A stretch of DNA of 16,291 nucleotides. Source: Clostridia bacterium. GTDB taxonomy: Bacteria; Bacillota; Clostridia; Oscillospirales; CAG-272. This document shows, in pieces, positions 7,395-14,489 of this stretch (positions within the stretch are counted from its first letter, which is position 1; the number at the start of each line of letters is the position of its first letter). The translations under genes were made by a program, and so were the position numbers. The notes below the pieces were generated by a model. It had not been told where the DNA came from, made no database searches, and saw only the letters and a list, made by a program, of their open reading frames with translations. The stretch is taken from assembly GCA_017411935.1 (NCBI GenBank), contig JAFQPC010000003.1, forward strand, positions 1-16,291. Reading direction: 5' to 3'.

Positions 7395-7423
7395 ATTATA
7401 CCATAGTTTTAGGTCATCGTCAA
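7395..7423 (-). promoter_or_regulatory. Sigma-A promoter for the GH2 gene
   Basis: On the - strand TTGACG (7423-7418) and TATAAT (7400-7395) are 17 bp apart. The -10 is preceded by TATGG, giving an extended -10 TGG. The transcript would start near 7388, about 25 nt before the GH2 start codon. Confidence 0.87.
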
Positions 7424-7439
7424 GGCGGGAATTTTGAAA

Positions 7440-7447
7440 AAGCGCTT
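7440..7447. promoter_or_regulatory. AAGCGCTT palindrome at a promoter edge (possible operator)
   Basis: A perfect 8-bp palindrome overlaps the first bases of the -35 of the ABM gene and lies about 17 bp upstream of the GH2 -35. Its core is the same as that of Firmicutes catabolite-control (cre) sites, but the flanking TG and CA of the cre consensus are displaced, so the assignment is weak. Confidence 0.25.
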
Positions 7448-7474
7448 GAAAAAAATTCGGTTTTATGTTATAAC
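7446..7474 (+). promoter_or_regulatory. Sigma-A promoter for the ABM-domain gene
   Basis: TTGAAA (7446-7451) and TATAAC (7469-7474) are 17 bp apart, with a TGT extended -10 immediately upstream of the -10. The start of transcription would be near 7481, about 23 nt before the ATG. Confidence 0.8.
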
Positions 7475-7503
7475 ATAAGTAGTAAAGAAAAAGGAGAATC
7501 CAA

Positions 7504-7791
7504 ATGTTTACGATTTATGTGAAATTTGAATGTTACGAGGGAAAGCGCGAGGCGTTTGTCAGACGGGTAAGAGAACAGGGGATCCTTGATGCAATCCGTT
7601 CCGAGGACGGGTGTCACCGTTATGACTATTATTTTTCCGAAGAAAATAAAAACGAGCTTCTTTTGCTCGAAGCTTGGGAGACAAAGCACCATCAAGAGGT
7701 ACATATGACCCAGCCGCATATGGAAGTGCTTCGATCGCTCAATGCAGAGCATATTGTTTCGGCAACATTGGGAGAGTACGAAGTAAAATAA
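7504..7791 (+). CDS. ABM-domain (YgiN-like) putative quinol monooxygenase
   Basis: A 95-residue single-domain protein of the antibiotic biosynthesis monooxygenase (ABM, dimeric alpha/beta barrel) family. It opens with 'MFTIYVKFECYEGKREAFVRRV' and has the typical 'GILDAIRSEDGCHRYDYYFSEENKNELLLLEAWETKHHQEVHM' body with a following helix 'HMEVLRSLNAEH'. Members are small cofactor-free oxygenases or stress proteins, normally dimers in the cytoplasm; the substrate of this one is unknown. AAGGAG (7491-7496) sits 7 nt before ATG 7504. The gene has its own promoter and terminator, so it stands alone, divergent from the GH2 gene. Confidence 0.88.
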   Translation: MFTIYVKFECYEGKREAFVRRVREQGILDAIRSEDGCHRYDYYFSEENKNELLLLEAWETKHHQEVHMTQPHMEVLRSLNAEHIVSATLGEYEVK

Positions 7792-7818
7792 AAAGCTCGG
7801 TTTTTTCAAGCTTTTTTT
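7790..7818 (+). terminator. Terminator after the ABM gene
   Basis: AAAAAGCT (7790-7797, starting in the stop codon) pairs with AGCTTTTT (7809-7816), and the T run continues to 7818. The stem is 8 bp and A/T-rich with a long T-rich loop, so it is a modest terminator. Confidence 0.65.
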
Positions 7819-7828
7819 GTGAAAAGTG

Positions 7829-7857
7829 TTTACAAATGAGAAAAGTTATGGTATAAT
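7829..7857 (+). promoter_or_regulatory. Sigma-A promoter for the second LRR lipoprotein
   Basis: TTTACA (7829-7834) and TATAAT (7852-7857) are 17 bp apart, and TATGG before the -10 gives an extended -10. Transcription would start near 7864, leaving a 5' leader of about 44 nt. Confidence 0.88.
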
Positions 7858-7907
7858 TATTCTGTTATATCTAATATTATGGAATTTTTTTTGGAGGAAA
7901 AAACGAA

Positions 7908-8999
7908 ATGAAAAAATTCACGAAAATTTTGTCCTTGGCTTTGTGTCTTCTGATGACGTTGAGCCTTTTGCTCTCCTGTAATTCGAAGAAGGAAGAGACA
8001 AACAATAATAATACAGATTCCGATACTCTTGCACAAACACTGGAGGGAGATTTCTACGACGAGAAAGGACTCTACTACGTATCCTTGGATGCGTCGAAGA
8101 AAACCTGCGAGGTCTCTGTTGGCAGAGCAACCGACGTAAAGAAAATCGAAATTCCCGCAACCTATAACGGATATACGGTAACGAATATTGCTCAGGCAGG
8201 ATTTGCCAACTGTGAAAAGCTGGAAAGCATCACGATTCCCGCATCGGTAGAGGTCATTGAAGATCTTGCATTCCAGAATTCTACGAACTTGGCAGAGATT
8301 AAGCTTGCGAACAATGCGAAGCTGAAGAAGATCGGTTACGGTGTTTTCAAGAACACGGCATATTATGCAAACGAAAAGCAGGGCGATACCTTCTATTTCG
8401 GCAAATATTTTATCGAGGCAGATAAGACCGTTACTTCTTGTGAGATCAAAGACGGAACCAAGTTTATTTCGGGTTATGCGTTCTCTAATTGCACGGCATT
8501 AACAACGGTAACGATCCCCGCCAGCGTAAAGTACATCGATTCCTTTGCATTTAATAATTGCAAGGCTTTGAAGAGAGTAAATATCAGCGATTTGAAGGCT
8601 TGGTGTTCGATCGAATTTGCTGACCACTCGGTCAATCCTTTGTCGATGATCGCCATCGCAAGTAAAGACAACGTGAACGGACTTTATTTGAATGGTTCGT
8701 TGGTAACGGTTCTGAACATTTCTTCGAATATTACGACGATCAGCGATTATGCGTTCTACGGATATAAGGGCTTGGCAGAAATTCATTTCTCCACGGCAAT
8801 CAAAACGATTGGTAACGGCGCATTCGGAGATCTGAACTTGAATTCCCTAATTGTAACGGAAACCGATGATAAGACCGGAGAATCGTATCAGGTACAATAT
8901 TATAAGGTCTTCTTTGCCGGTAACCAGAACGATTGGAAGAATGTAAAGAAAACCGGTGCAGGTCTTCCCGGTAACGATCACATCGACTTTGCAAAGTAA
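7908..8999 (+). CDS. Smaller BspA-type LRR lipoprotein
   Basis: A 363-residue protein. A type II signal peptide over residues 1-23 ends in the lipobox LLSC (Cys24), followed by a polar Asn/Thr/Asp linker. The N-terminal module 'CEVSVGRATDVKKIEIPATYNGYTVTNI' matches the equivalent part of the large LRR protein at 677-3541 ('YEVSVGTAKNVANVVIPTTY'). About five to seven degenerate LRR_5 units follow ('KLESITIPASVEVIEDLAFQN', 'ALTTVTIPASVKYIDSFAFNN', 'ITTISDYAFYG'), with a family-typical 'LKAWCSIEF...NPL' island. The C-terminus has 'VFFAGNQNDWKNV', comparable with 'FMGTEEEWN' in the larger paralogue. Unlike that protein, the repeats are strongly diverged and there is no CxxC segment. GGAGG (7893-7897) lies 10 nt before ATG 7908. 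The protein is expected to be lipid-anchored outside the membrane; the ligand is unknown. Confidence 0.92.
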   Translation: MKKFTKILSLALCLLMTLSLLLSCNSKKEETNNNNTDSDTLAQTLEGDFYDEKGLYYVSLDASKKTCEVSVGRATDVKKIEIPATYNGYTVTNIAQAGFANCEKLESITIPASVEVIEDLAFQNSTNLAEIKLANNAKLKKIGYGVFKNTAYYANEKQGDTFYFGKYFIEADKTVTSCEIKDGTKFISGYAFSNCTALTTVTIPASVKYIDSFAFNNCKALKRVNISDLKAWCSIEFADHSVNPLSMIAIASKDNVNGLYLNGSLVTVLNISSNITTISDYAFYGYKGLAEIHFSTAIKTIGNGAFGDLNLNSLIVTETDDKTGESYQVQYYKVFFAGNQNDWKNVKKTGAGLPGNDHIDFAK

Positions 9000-9011
9000 A
9001 AACAAAAATAT

Positions 9012-9046
9012 GGCGGCAGTTCATTTTGAACTGCCGCCTCATTTTT
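9012..9046. terminator. Bidirectional terminator between the LRR gene and folD
   Basis: A perfect 12-bp stem (GGCGGCAGTTCA 9012-9023, TGAACTGCCGCC 9027-9038) has a 3-nt loop. It is followed by TCATTTTT on the + strand and by ATATTTTTGTTTTT when read on the - strand. It closes the convergent pair ending at 8999 (+) and 9053 (-). Confidence 0.9.
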
Positions 9047-9052
9047 ATTATT

Positions 9053-9904
9053 TTATTTTACCGATTCTTTTGCCGCGGTCAGCGTATTTTGCATCAGCAT
9101 TGTGATGGTCATAGGACCGACGCCACCGGGGACGGGAGTAATATAAGATGCCTTGGGGGCAACCGATTCGAAATCAACGTCACCTGTCAGCTTTCCGTCG
9201 GCACGGCGGTTCATTCCAACGTCGATGACGACCGCGCCTTCTTTCACCATATCCCCCGTAAAGAAGTCTGCCTTTCCGATCGCCGCGACGAGAATGTCGG
9301 CTCTGCGGCAAACCTCAGCGAGATTTTTCGTTCGGCTGTGACAAACCGTAACGGTGCCGTTGGCGTGAAGCAGGAGCATTGCCTGCGGCTTTCCAACAAT
9401 GTTGGAGCGTCCGACCACGACACATTCCTTGCCCGAAATTTCGATCCCGCTACGTGCAAGCAGCGCCATCACGCCTGCGGGGGTGCAGGGAAGAAAGGAG
9501 TAGTCTCCGATCATAATGCGTCCGACATTCGTAGGGTGGAAGGCATCGACATCCTTTTTCGGATCGATGCGCAAAATGACTTCATTTTCATCGAGATGCT
9601 TGGGCAGAGGAAGCTGACAGAGAATGCCGTGGATGGCGGGGTCAGCATTGAGCTTGTCTACGAGCGCGTTGAGCTCATCCTGCGTCGTGTTGTGAGGGAG
9701 CTCATAGGCTTCGGAATAGAAGCCGACTTCTTCGCATGCGCGACGCTTGTTCCTGACATAGACCTGCGAGGCGGGATCTTCTCCGACGATGATCACGGCA
9801 AGTCCGGGACGAAAGCCGTGTTGCCCAAAAAATGCTTCGGTTTCTTCTTTGATCTCTGCGCGGATCGCTGCCGAGATCGCTTTTCCATCAATAATGTTTG
9901 CCAT
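9053..9904 (-). CDS. folD: Bifunctional methylenetetrahydrofolate dehydrogenase/cyclohydrolase
   Basis: A 283-residue FolD, which interconverts 5,10-methylene-THF and 10-formyl-THF in cytoplasmic one-carbon metabolism using NADP. The catalytic Tyr49 and Lys53 stand in 'SQVYVRNK'. Other family motifs are QLPLP (97-101), KDVDAF (Asp120), PCTP (139-142), GRSNIVGKP (165-173, dinucleotide binding) and 'PVPGGVGPMT' near the C-terminus. The usual KDVDGF reads KDVDAF here, a mild change. The frame is open much further upstream (to 10186), but that part overlaps lgt. The start at 9904 is chosen because MANIIDGK is the family N-terminus and AAGGA lies 9 nt upstream. It is the last gene of the - strand operon, 19 nt after lgt. 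Confidence 0.96.
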   Translation of the reverse strand: MANIIDGKAISAAIRAEIKEETEAFFGQHGFRPGLAVIIVGEDPASQVYVRNKRRACEEVGFYSEAYELPHNTTQDELNALVDKLNADPAIHGILCQLPLPKHLDENEVILRIDPKKDVDAFHPTNVGRIMIGDYSFLPCTPAGVMALLARSGIEISGKECVVVGRSNIVGKPQAMLLLHANGTVTVCHSRTKNLAEVCRRADILVAAIGKADFFTGDMVKEGAVVIDVGMNRRADGKLTGDVDFESVAPKASYITPVPGGVGPMTITMLMQNTLTAAKESVK

Positions 9905-9923
9905 AATAAAAGTTCCTTTTTGT

Positions 9924-10883
9924 TTATTCTTTTTGTTCTTTTGAATCTGTTTGTTCTGTGGAAGATTCGGTCGTTTCTTCCGAGGAGATCTTTTTCGGTT
10001 TGGTGGTACGAAGACGGGTGAGCTTTTCATAGGTCGGACGGTAATCGGCTTGATCCAATACCGCACGACGCGCTTTGAGCAGATTGACGATGAGCAACGT
10101 TCCGCCAATGACGAAGCACAGGAAGCCGACGATCTGCGAGATACGGAAGACACCGACGTAGAGACTGTCGGTGCGAAGTCCTTCAATCAACATTCTGCCA
10201 AAGCCGTACCAGGTAATATACATCAGAACGACCTGACCGTCAAATTTTTTCTTTTTATAAAGTGCGTTAATGATGAGAAATCCGACGAGATTCCAAACCG
10301 ATTCGTAGAGGAAGGTCGGGTGGAAATAAAACATCGTGGAATAACTCTTGATATTGGGAAGAAGTCCCATGCGGAGAAAATAGAAAATATTTCCTTCTTC
10401 TACGACCGCACCGTAGGCTTCTCCGTTGAAGAAGTTGCCCCATCTGCCAAGGATCTGTCCGATCATTACGGCAGGTGCTACGGCATCCAGCATTTTTACA
10501 ACGTTGATTTTTTTCACACGGCAGACGATAAAGATCGTGATTGCCCCCGCGATGATCGCACCGTAAATCGCGAGACCGCCATTCCATATCGCAATTGCTT
10601 CTTTGAGACTGTGATATTGATCCAGCGAGGTCAAAACGTAGTACAGACGCGCGCCGATGATCGCAAAGATCACAGTGAAGAGAGCGATGTCAAGAAGATC
10701 GTCAAAGACGATTCCTTCCTGCTTGGCTCGGAAGGAACAGTAGAGAAAAGCAAGAACAATGCCAAGGGTGATGATCAGTCCGTACCAGCGAACCTCAAGT
10801 CCGCCAAAGATCGGAACGGTAAAGGCAACGGGATCGACGGAAAAAGTGCCGATGCCAAGCCCCGGAAAAGACATAGTAACCAT
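9924..10883 (-). CDS. lgt: Prolipoprotein diacylglyceryl transferase
   Basis: A 319-residue integral membrane enzyme that moves a diacylglyceryl group from phosphatidylglycerol to the lipobox cysteine of prolipoproteins. Diagnostic features are the Lgt signature 'GRWGNFFNGEAYG' (146-158), 'GGLAIYG' (102-108), Arg79 in 'GARLYYV', 'FHPTFLYES' and 'GFGRMLIEGLRTDSLYVG', with about seven hydrophobic segments. A charged, Ser/Thr/Glu/Lys-rich tail of roughly 35 residues extends past the usual end and probably lies in the cytoplasm. AAGGAG is 6 nt before ATG 10883. It follows the ymfH-like gene by 21 nt. Its expected clients include the two LRR lipoproteins in this window. Confidence 0.96.
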   Translation of the reverse strand: MVTMSFPGLGIGTFSVDPVAFTVPIFGGLEVRWYGLIITLGIVLAFLYCSFRAKQEGIVFDDLLDIALFTVIFAIIGARLYYVLTSLDQYHSLKEAIAIWNGGLAIYGAIIAGAITIFIVCRVKKINVVKMLDAVAPAVMIGQILGRWGNFFNGEAYGAVVEEGNIFYFLRMGLLPNIKSYSTMFYFHPTFLYESVWNLVGFLIINALYKKKKFDGQVVLMYITWYGFGRMLIEGLRTDSLYVGVFRISQIVGFLCFVIGGTLLIVNLLKARRAVLDQADYRPTYEKLTRLRTTKPKKISSEETTESSTEQTDSKEQKE

Positions 10884-10904
10884 AGTATTCTCCTTATGAG
10901 TCTA

Positions 10905-12212
10905 TTATTTCAAAGGGTAAATTACCGAAAGAGAGATCATTTCTTCGTCAAAAGAGTGATCAAAAAGCTCACAGACATCGTCGAAATTAACCTCATCTAA
11001 AATTTCCGCATAGGAAAGAAGCTCCGAATCCTCACAAATGAAAGAGAAAAGATTGTTGGCAATGCTGTCGGTCGAATCAAAGGATTTGACAAATTCAGCA
11101 TACATCACACGTTTTCCTCGCGCAAAGTCCTCACGGGAGAGCCCCGTCGTTTGAATGCGCGCAATATGCTTCTTGATCTCGTCAAGGACGAGCTTCGGAT
11201 CGTCGGCTTCGCCAGCGAGCGAATTGTAAGCGCTCGATTCGGAGATCGTATACCCGTAAGAGAGCGCAGGGGAGATCAGATCGCGATCGAGCAGGTCGTT
11301 GTAGATCTCTCCCGCACGGGAGAAGAGCATCTCATCGAGGATCGCCATTGTGGCATCCTTTTTTTGACGCGCCCGTCCGTCGGAAGGAATATTGGTGTCT
11401 TTGATACCAATATTAAAGAGAGGCTTTGAAACCTGCATCCGTTGCTCGCGGTAAGCATCAAGCACTTCGGGCGGCTCTTGCTCGTTTTCGTTTTCACAGA
11501 AGACTGAAAGTTCTTCTTTCGGAACGGTCGGCAGTACCTCGTCGACAATGCGAAGCACCTCTTCGTCGCTGACGTTTCCGCAAATGACGAGCGCCATATT
11601 GGAGAGACGGTAAAAGGTGTGATAGCACTGATAGAGAAGCTCTGCTGTGATCTCGGAAATCGACGCTACCGAACCGCAGATGTTCCTTCGGATGCTGTGC
11701 GTGTGATACATCGCCTCGAGCATTCCGTAAAAACAACGGTCGGAGGGGTTGTCGTCGTACATTCGGATTTCCTCGGAAATAATTCCCACTTCCGAGGCAA
11801 CCGATTCGGGGGTAAAATAAGGGTGAGTAACAAAGCTCAGAAGCTCTCGGAGCGAATCATCAAAGCGTTCGGTACAGCTGAACAGATAGCAGGTTTTGTT
11901 AAACGAGGTATAGGCGTTGGCATCTGCACCGTATTCGGAAAAACGCTCAAAGGCATCGCTGCCGTCCTCGGCAGTGAAGAGCTTGTGCTCCAAAAAATGA
12001 GCGATCCCGTCGGGAACGGTCGTCATTGGGGAAGATTCGTCGGTTCTGAAACGGTTATGGATCGAACCGTACTTCGTGCCAAAGATGGCATAGGTCGCGG
12101 TCATTTTTTTAGGGAAGATGTAAACATCAAGTCCGCTTGCGTGCTTCCATACGCGATATTCTTCGCCCAAAAGAGCGCTGCGGTGGGTCATAGAAAGAGA
12201 AAAATTATTCAT
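10905..12212 (-). CDS. M16 family zinc peptidase, YmfH-like (catalytic subunit)
   Basis: A 435-residue M16 (pitrilysin/processing-peptidase) protein. The inverted zinc motif HxxEH is intact as HFLEH (72-76), and the third ligand is probably Glu148 in 'IISEEIRMYDDNP'. The second half is the non-catalytic M16 domain. Bacillus YmfH-type proteins are annotated as associated with EF-P 5-aminopentanol modification; that role is family knowledge, and no efp gene is seen here. The start at 12212 (MNNFSLSM) is preferred to an upstream in-frame start at 12248 because GGAGG lies 6 nt before it. It overlaps the end of the ymfF-like gene by 8 nt, indicating tight coupling and a likely heterodimer with that product. 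Confidence 0.9.
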   Translation of the reverse strand: MNNFSLSMTHRSALLGEEYRVWKHASGLDVYIFPKKMTATYAIFGTKYGSIHNRFRTDESSPMTTVPDGIAHFLEHKLFTAEDGSDAFERFSEYGADANAYTSFNKTCYLFSCTERFDDSLRELLSFVTHPYFTPESVASEVGIISEEIRMYDDNPSDRCFYGMLEAMYHTHSIRRNICGSVASISEITAELLYQCYHTFYRLSNMALVICGNVSDEEVLRIVDEVLPTVPKEELSVFCENENEQEPPEVLDAYREQRMQVSKPLFNIGIKDTNIPSDGRARQKKDATMAILDEMLFSRAGEIYNDLLDRDLISPALSYGYTISESSAYNSLAGEADDPKLVLDEIKKHIARIQTTGLSREDFARGKRVMYAEFVKSFDSTDSIANNLFSFICEDSELLSYAEILDEVNFDDVCELFDHSFDEEMISLSVIYPLK

Positions 12213-13503
12213 CACTATCCTCCGTGTCCCCGCCGATGCCTTCGACAAAAAATACCGTATCGCAAATCACACGATTCGCCAAGGAGACGATCTCCTCGGG
12301 TGTTACGCGCGAGAGCGCAAGACAGGATTCTTCAACGGTTTCGGACAAACCGAAAAGCTCACGTGTTCCGTAAAAGGATTGAAGCTCAAAGGGGTTGTCG
12401 TAAAGCTGTCGATAGGAATTTTCCAAGGACTTCTTTGCCGCGTGAAATTCGGCATCGCTGATCTTTCCGTCGCGGATCTCCTGCATTTGCGCCAGAATGG
12501 CTTGTTCGGCAATGTCTCGGTTTTTGGATTCAATACCGCTGTGAAGCGTGATGATCCCGCTGTAACGGTGATAAGACGAGGAGCAGTAGTAGCAAAGGCT
12601 CATCTTTTCTCTGACGTTCATAAAGAGCTTGGATGCGGGAGATGCACCGAAAATCTCATTCAGCATCATCGCGGCATAAATTTCATTGGCGTTGGAGATG
12701 GCGGATACTCCCGTGCGGAATCCGAGAGAAAGCTTGCCTTGCGCGACGGGCATCTGCTCCGATGCTCGGCAGTTGCCCACACTTTCTTGCGCGACGGGAA
12801 GAAGCAACGGCAATGGCGTGGTTTTGGGCAGAAAATCAAAGTGTTTTTTGATTTGTTCTGCAATGGTATCGGTAGAAAGCGTACCTACGTAAAAGACCTG
12901 CCATACAGCATTTTGCAAAAGATCGCGGTAAGCGGCGGTCAAGGAATGTTCGTCCTTGTGTGAAAGAAGCTCTTGCAATTGCTTGACGGTGGCATATTCG
13001 GGGTCATCTCGGTGCATCAGCTCTGCCAAGCGAGCTGCGGCATAAAGCTTTGTGTTGTTGATCTCAGATCGCAGGGCATCCTGCGTAAAGCGGATCTCCT
13101 GCGCGACAAGAGAGGGATCAAAAGCGCCGTCGGGAAGTCTTGGATGCAGGATCATCTGCGAAAGGACTTCGATCACCCCCTCGGTGATGTTCGTTCCGTC
13201 GATGGCATAGCGGTCGTCGAGCATCTCAGCACCGAAGACCAAAGAAATATTTTTTCCGATCCTTTGCGTACGGATCTCGACGCAGGAAGCATAAAGATCA
13301 TCGAGACGGCGGTTGATCGCCGCCATCGTGGGATAACGCTCGGTTCCGCGCCGAAGAATGCCCGAAAGGAGCATTGAATCCGCTGAGCGATGTAAGGTTT
13401 GGGGGATCGTCAAAGTGACGGTCAGAACGCCCGTTTTGAAACGGTCGGTTTGAATACAGGATAAATTGAGGTGGTCCGAGACCTTCTGTTTGGTAACAGT
13501 CAT
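12205..13503 (-). CDS. M16 family protein, YmfF-like (non-catalytic partner)
   Basis: A 432-residue M16-like protein without the HxxEH zinc motif; the equivalent stretch reads 'MLLSGILRRGTERYP'. It keeps the Arg/Tyr pair of the substrate-binding M16 half: Arg298 in 'NVREKM' and Tyr305, spaced by seven residues as in active M16 dimers. This is the division of labour seen in heterodimeric M16 peptidases: one subunit with zinc, the other with the R/Y pair. It is first in the operon ymfF-ymfH-lgt-folD. AGGAGG sits 4 nt before ATG 13503, and a clear promoter lies upstream. The YmfF/EF-P-modification label follows from Bacillus orthologues; the substrate of the pair is unknown here. Confidence 0.88.
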   Translation of the reverse strand: MTVTKQKVSDHLNLSCIQTDRFKTGVLTVTLTIPQTLHRSADSMLLSGILRRGTERYPTMAAINRRLDDLYASCVEIRTQRIGKNISLVFGAEMLDDRYAIDGTNITEGVIEVLSQMILHPRLPDGAFDPSLVAQEIRFTQDALRSEINNTKLYAAARLAELMHRDDPEYATVKQLQELLSHKDEHSLTAAYRDLLQNAVWQVFYVGTLSTDTIAEQIKKHFDFLPKTTPLPLLLPVAQESVGNCRASEQMPVAQGKLSLGFRTGVSAISNANEIYAAMMLNEIFGASPASKLFMNVREKMSLCYYCSSSYHRYSGIITLHSGIESKNRDIAEQAILAQMQEIRDGKISDAEFHAAKKSLENSYRQLYDNPFELQSFYGTRELFGLSETVEESCLALSRVTPEEIVSLANRVICDTVFFVEGIGGDTEDSDE

Positions 13504-13537
13504 CGCGCCTCCTAAAGCTACAAATTATTATTATATT

Positions 13538-13566
13538 ATTATACTACAAGCGCAGTTTTTTTTCAA
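13538..13566 (-). promoter_or_regulatory. Sigma-A promoter for the ymfF-ymfH-lgt-folD operon
   Basis: On the - strand TTGAAA (13566-13561) and TATAAT (13543-13538) are 17 bp apart. The start would be near 13531, about 28 nt before the ymfF-like start codon. Confidence 0.82.
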
Positions 13567-13589
13567 TATCTTATTTGTGAATTTTCAAA

Positions 13590-13663
13590 AAGGAAAAAAT
13601 ATAAAAAAAGATGGAAAATTTTCAAAAAAGCTATTGACAAGCGCTCTTTGAATATGGTATAAT
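13590..13663 (+). promoter_or_regulatory. rplU promoter with A/T-tract UP-like region
   Basis: TTGACA (13634-13639) and TATAAT (13658-13663) are 18 bp apart, with TATGG giving an extended -10. The 45 bp upstream of the -35 are almost pure A/T with phased A- and T-tracts, as in UP elements of strongly expressed ribosomal promoters. An 11-bp direct repeat ATTTTCAAAAA occurs at 13581-13591 and 13618-13628. Confidence 0.82.
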
Positions 13664-13669
13664 ATACTG

Positions 13670-13748
13670 CCGCTTAGTGTCGGGCTCTTTTAAGTGCGTT
13701 TTGCGCCGCCCGGAATAGCGAGTCTAAAAAGAAAGAGAGGTGCTTTTC
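13670..13748 (+). ncRNA. Probable L21 leader (autoregulatory 5' UTR of rplU)
   Basis: The roughly 79-nt leader between the predicted transcription start and the rplU start can fold. CGCT (13671-13674) pairs with AGCG (13717-13720), and CGGGC (13681-13685) pairs with GCCCG (13708-13712) around a loop. The position, the 'CCGCTTAGTGT' opening and the stacked stems agree with the L21 leader known from Firmicutes rplU operons. I could not run a covariance search, so the class is moderate-confidence. Confidence 0.55.
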
Positions 13749-14060
13749 GTGTACGCAATTATTGAAACAGGCGGAAAGCAGTACAAGGTTTGCGAGGGCG
13801 ACATCGTATTTATTGAGAAGCTCGACGTAAACGAAGGCGATACGGTTACTTTTGACCGTGTCAAGGCAGTATCGGTAGGTAGTGAGTTCAAGGTAGGCGC
13901 TCCTACGGTAGAAGGTGCAGTCGTAACTGCAAAGGTTGTTGCCAACGGTAAGGGCAAGAAAATTTATGTAATGAAGTACAAGTCCAAGAAGAACGAAAAG
14001 AAAAAGATCGGTCACAGACAGCCTTACACCAAGGTTCAGATCGAGTCTATTCAGGGCTAA
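13749..14060 (+). CDS. rplU: 50S ribosomal protein L21
   Basis: A 103-residue protein starting at GTG 13749. '[14 protein letters not shown]' is the universal L21 N-terminus, and GAGAGG (13735-13740) lies 8 nt upstream. The GTG at 13740 that would add three residues is rejected because it falls inside that ribosome site. The body has '[10 protein letters not shown]' and the RNA-binding C-terminus '[24 protein letters not shown]'. L21 binds 23S rRNA in the large subunit. It is the first gene of rplU-prp-rpmA. Confidence 0.97.
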   Translation: MYAIIETGGKQYKVCEGDIVFIEKLDVNEGDTVTFDRVKAVSVGSEFKVGAPTVEGAVVTAKVVANGKGKKIYVMKYKSKKNEKKKIGHRQPYTKVQIESIQG

Positions 14061-14069
14061 TCGTCTGAA

Positions 14070-14429
14070 ATGACAAAAATCGTTTTTTTCAGAAGCGGTG
14101 GTGTGTACTACGGCTTTGAGGAGCACGGTCACTCGGGATATGCCGAAGCAGGGGACGACGTTCTTTGTGCGGCGCTTTCCGCAATGACGATGCTGATCAT
14201 CAACACGATCGAGGTGGCATATGCTTCCGATGTGGAGTATACCATCGACGAGGGTGCTACTCATATTATGGTGCGCGCGAAAGCGGCGTTGCCTGAATTT
14301 GAGGAGGACGAAAGAAAGCGTTACGCAGTGTCGGGACTCTTTCTGTCGTATTATTATCAGCTCAACGATCTTCTTGAAGAGTATTACGATTATCTCGATG
14401 TCGAGGTCAAGGACGTAGATTATCTTTGA
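14070..14429 (+). CDS. prp: Ribosomal-processing cysteine protease Prp
   Basis: A 119-residue member of the Prp (YsxB) family. The catalytic pair is visible: His21 in 'EEHGHSGYAEAG' and Cys33 in 'GDDVLCAALS'. Length is slightly over the family's usual 105-115, with a Tyr/Asp/Glu-rich C-terminus. In Firmicutes Prp removes an N-terminal extension from L27 before ribosome assembly, and the gene lies between rplU and rpmA as here. It starts 9 nt after the rplU stop. No good ribosome site precedes ATG 14070 (only AGGG 13 nt away, at 14053-14056), so translation probably depends on coupling to rplU and may be kept low on purpose. Confidence 0.94.
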   Translation: MTKIVFFRSGGVYYGFEEHGHSGYAEAGDDVLCAALSAMTMLIINTIEVAYASDVEYTIDEGATHIMVRAKAALPEFEEDERKRYAVSGLFLSYYYQLNDLLEEYYDYLDVEVKDVDYL

Positions 14430-14489
14430 TCGCTTTTGAATCGCAATTTTCAAATGGTACAAAATTACATTGATTAGGAGGAACGCATA

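Noticed and set aside
9905..10186. Longer FolD frame with 94 extra N-terminal residues
   Set aside because: The extra part overlaps the coding region of lgt, and its sequence is Ser/Arg-rich shadow. MANIIDGK at 9904 is the family start with a ribosome site.
9026..11000. Long + strand open frames (about 330 and 350 codons) opposite folD and lgt
   Set aside because: The - strand genes folD and lgt are unambiguous with conserved motifs; the + strand frames give Cys/Arg/Asp-rich proteins without recognisable domains and are codon-bias shadows.
12213..12248. Upstream start for the ymfH-like gene
   Set aside because: It would add 12 residues and lacks a ribosome site; GGAGG is 6 nt before ATG 12212.
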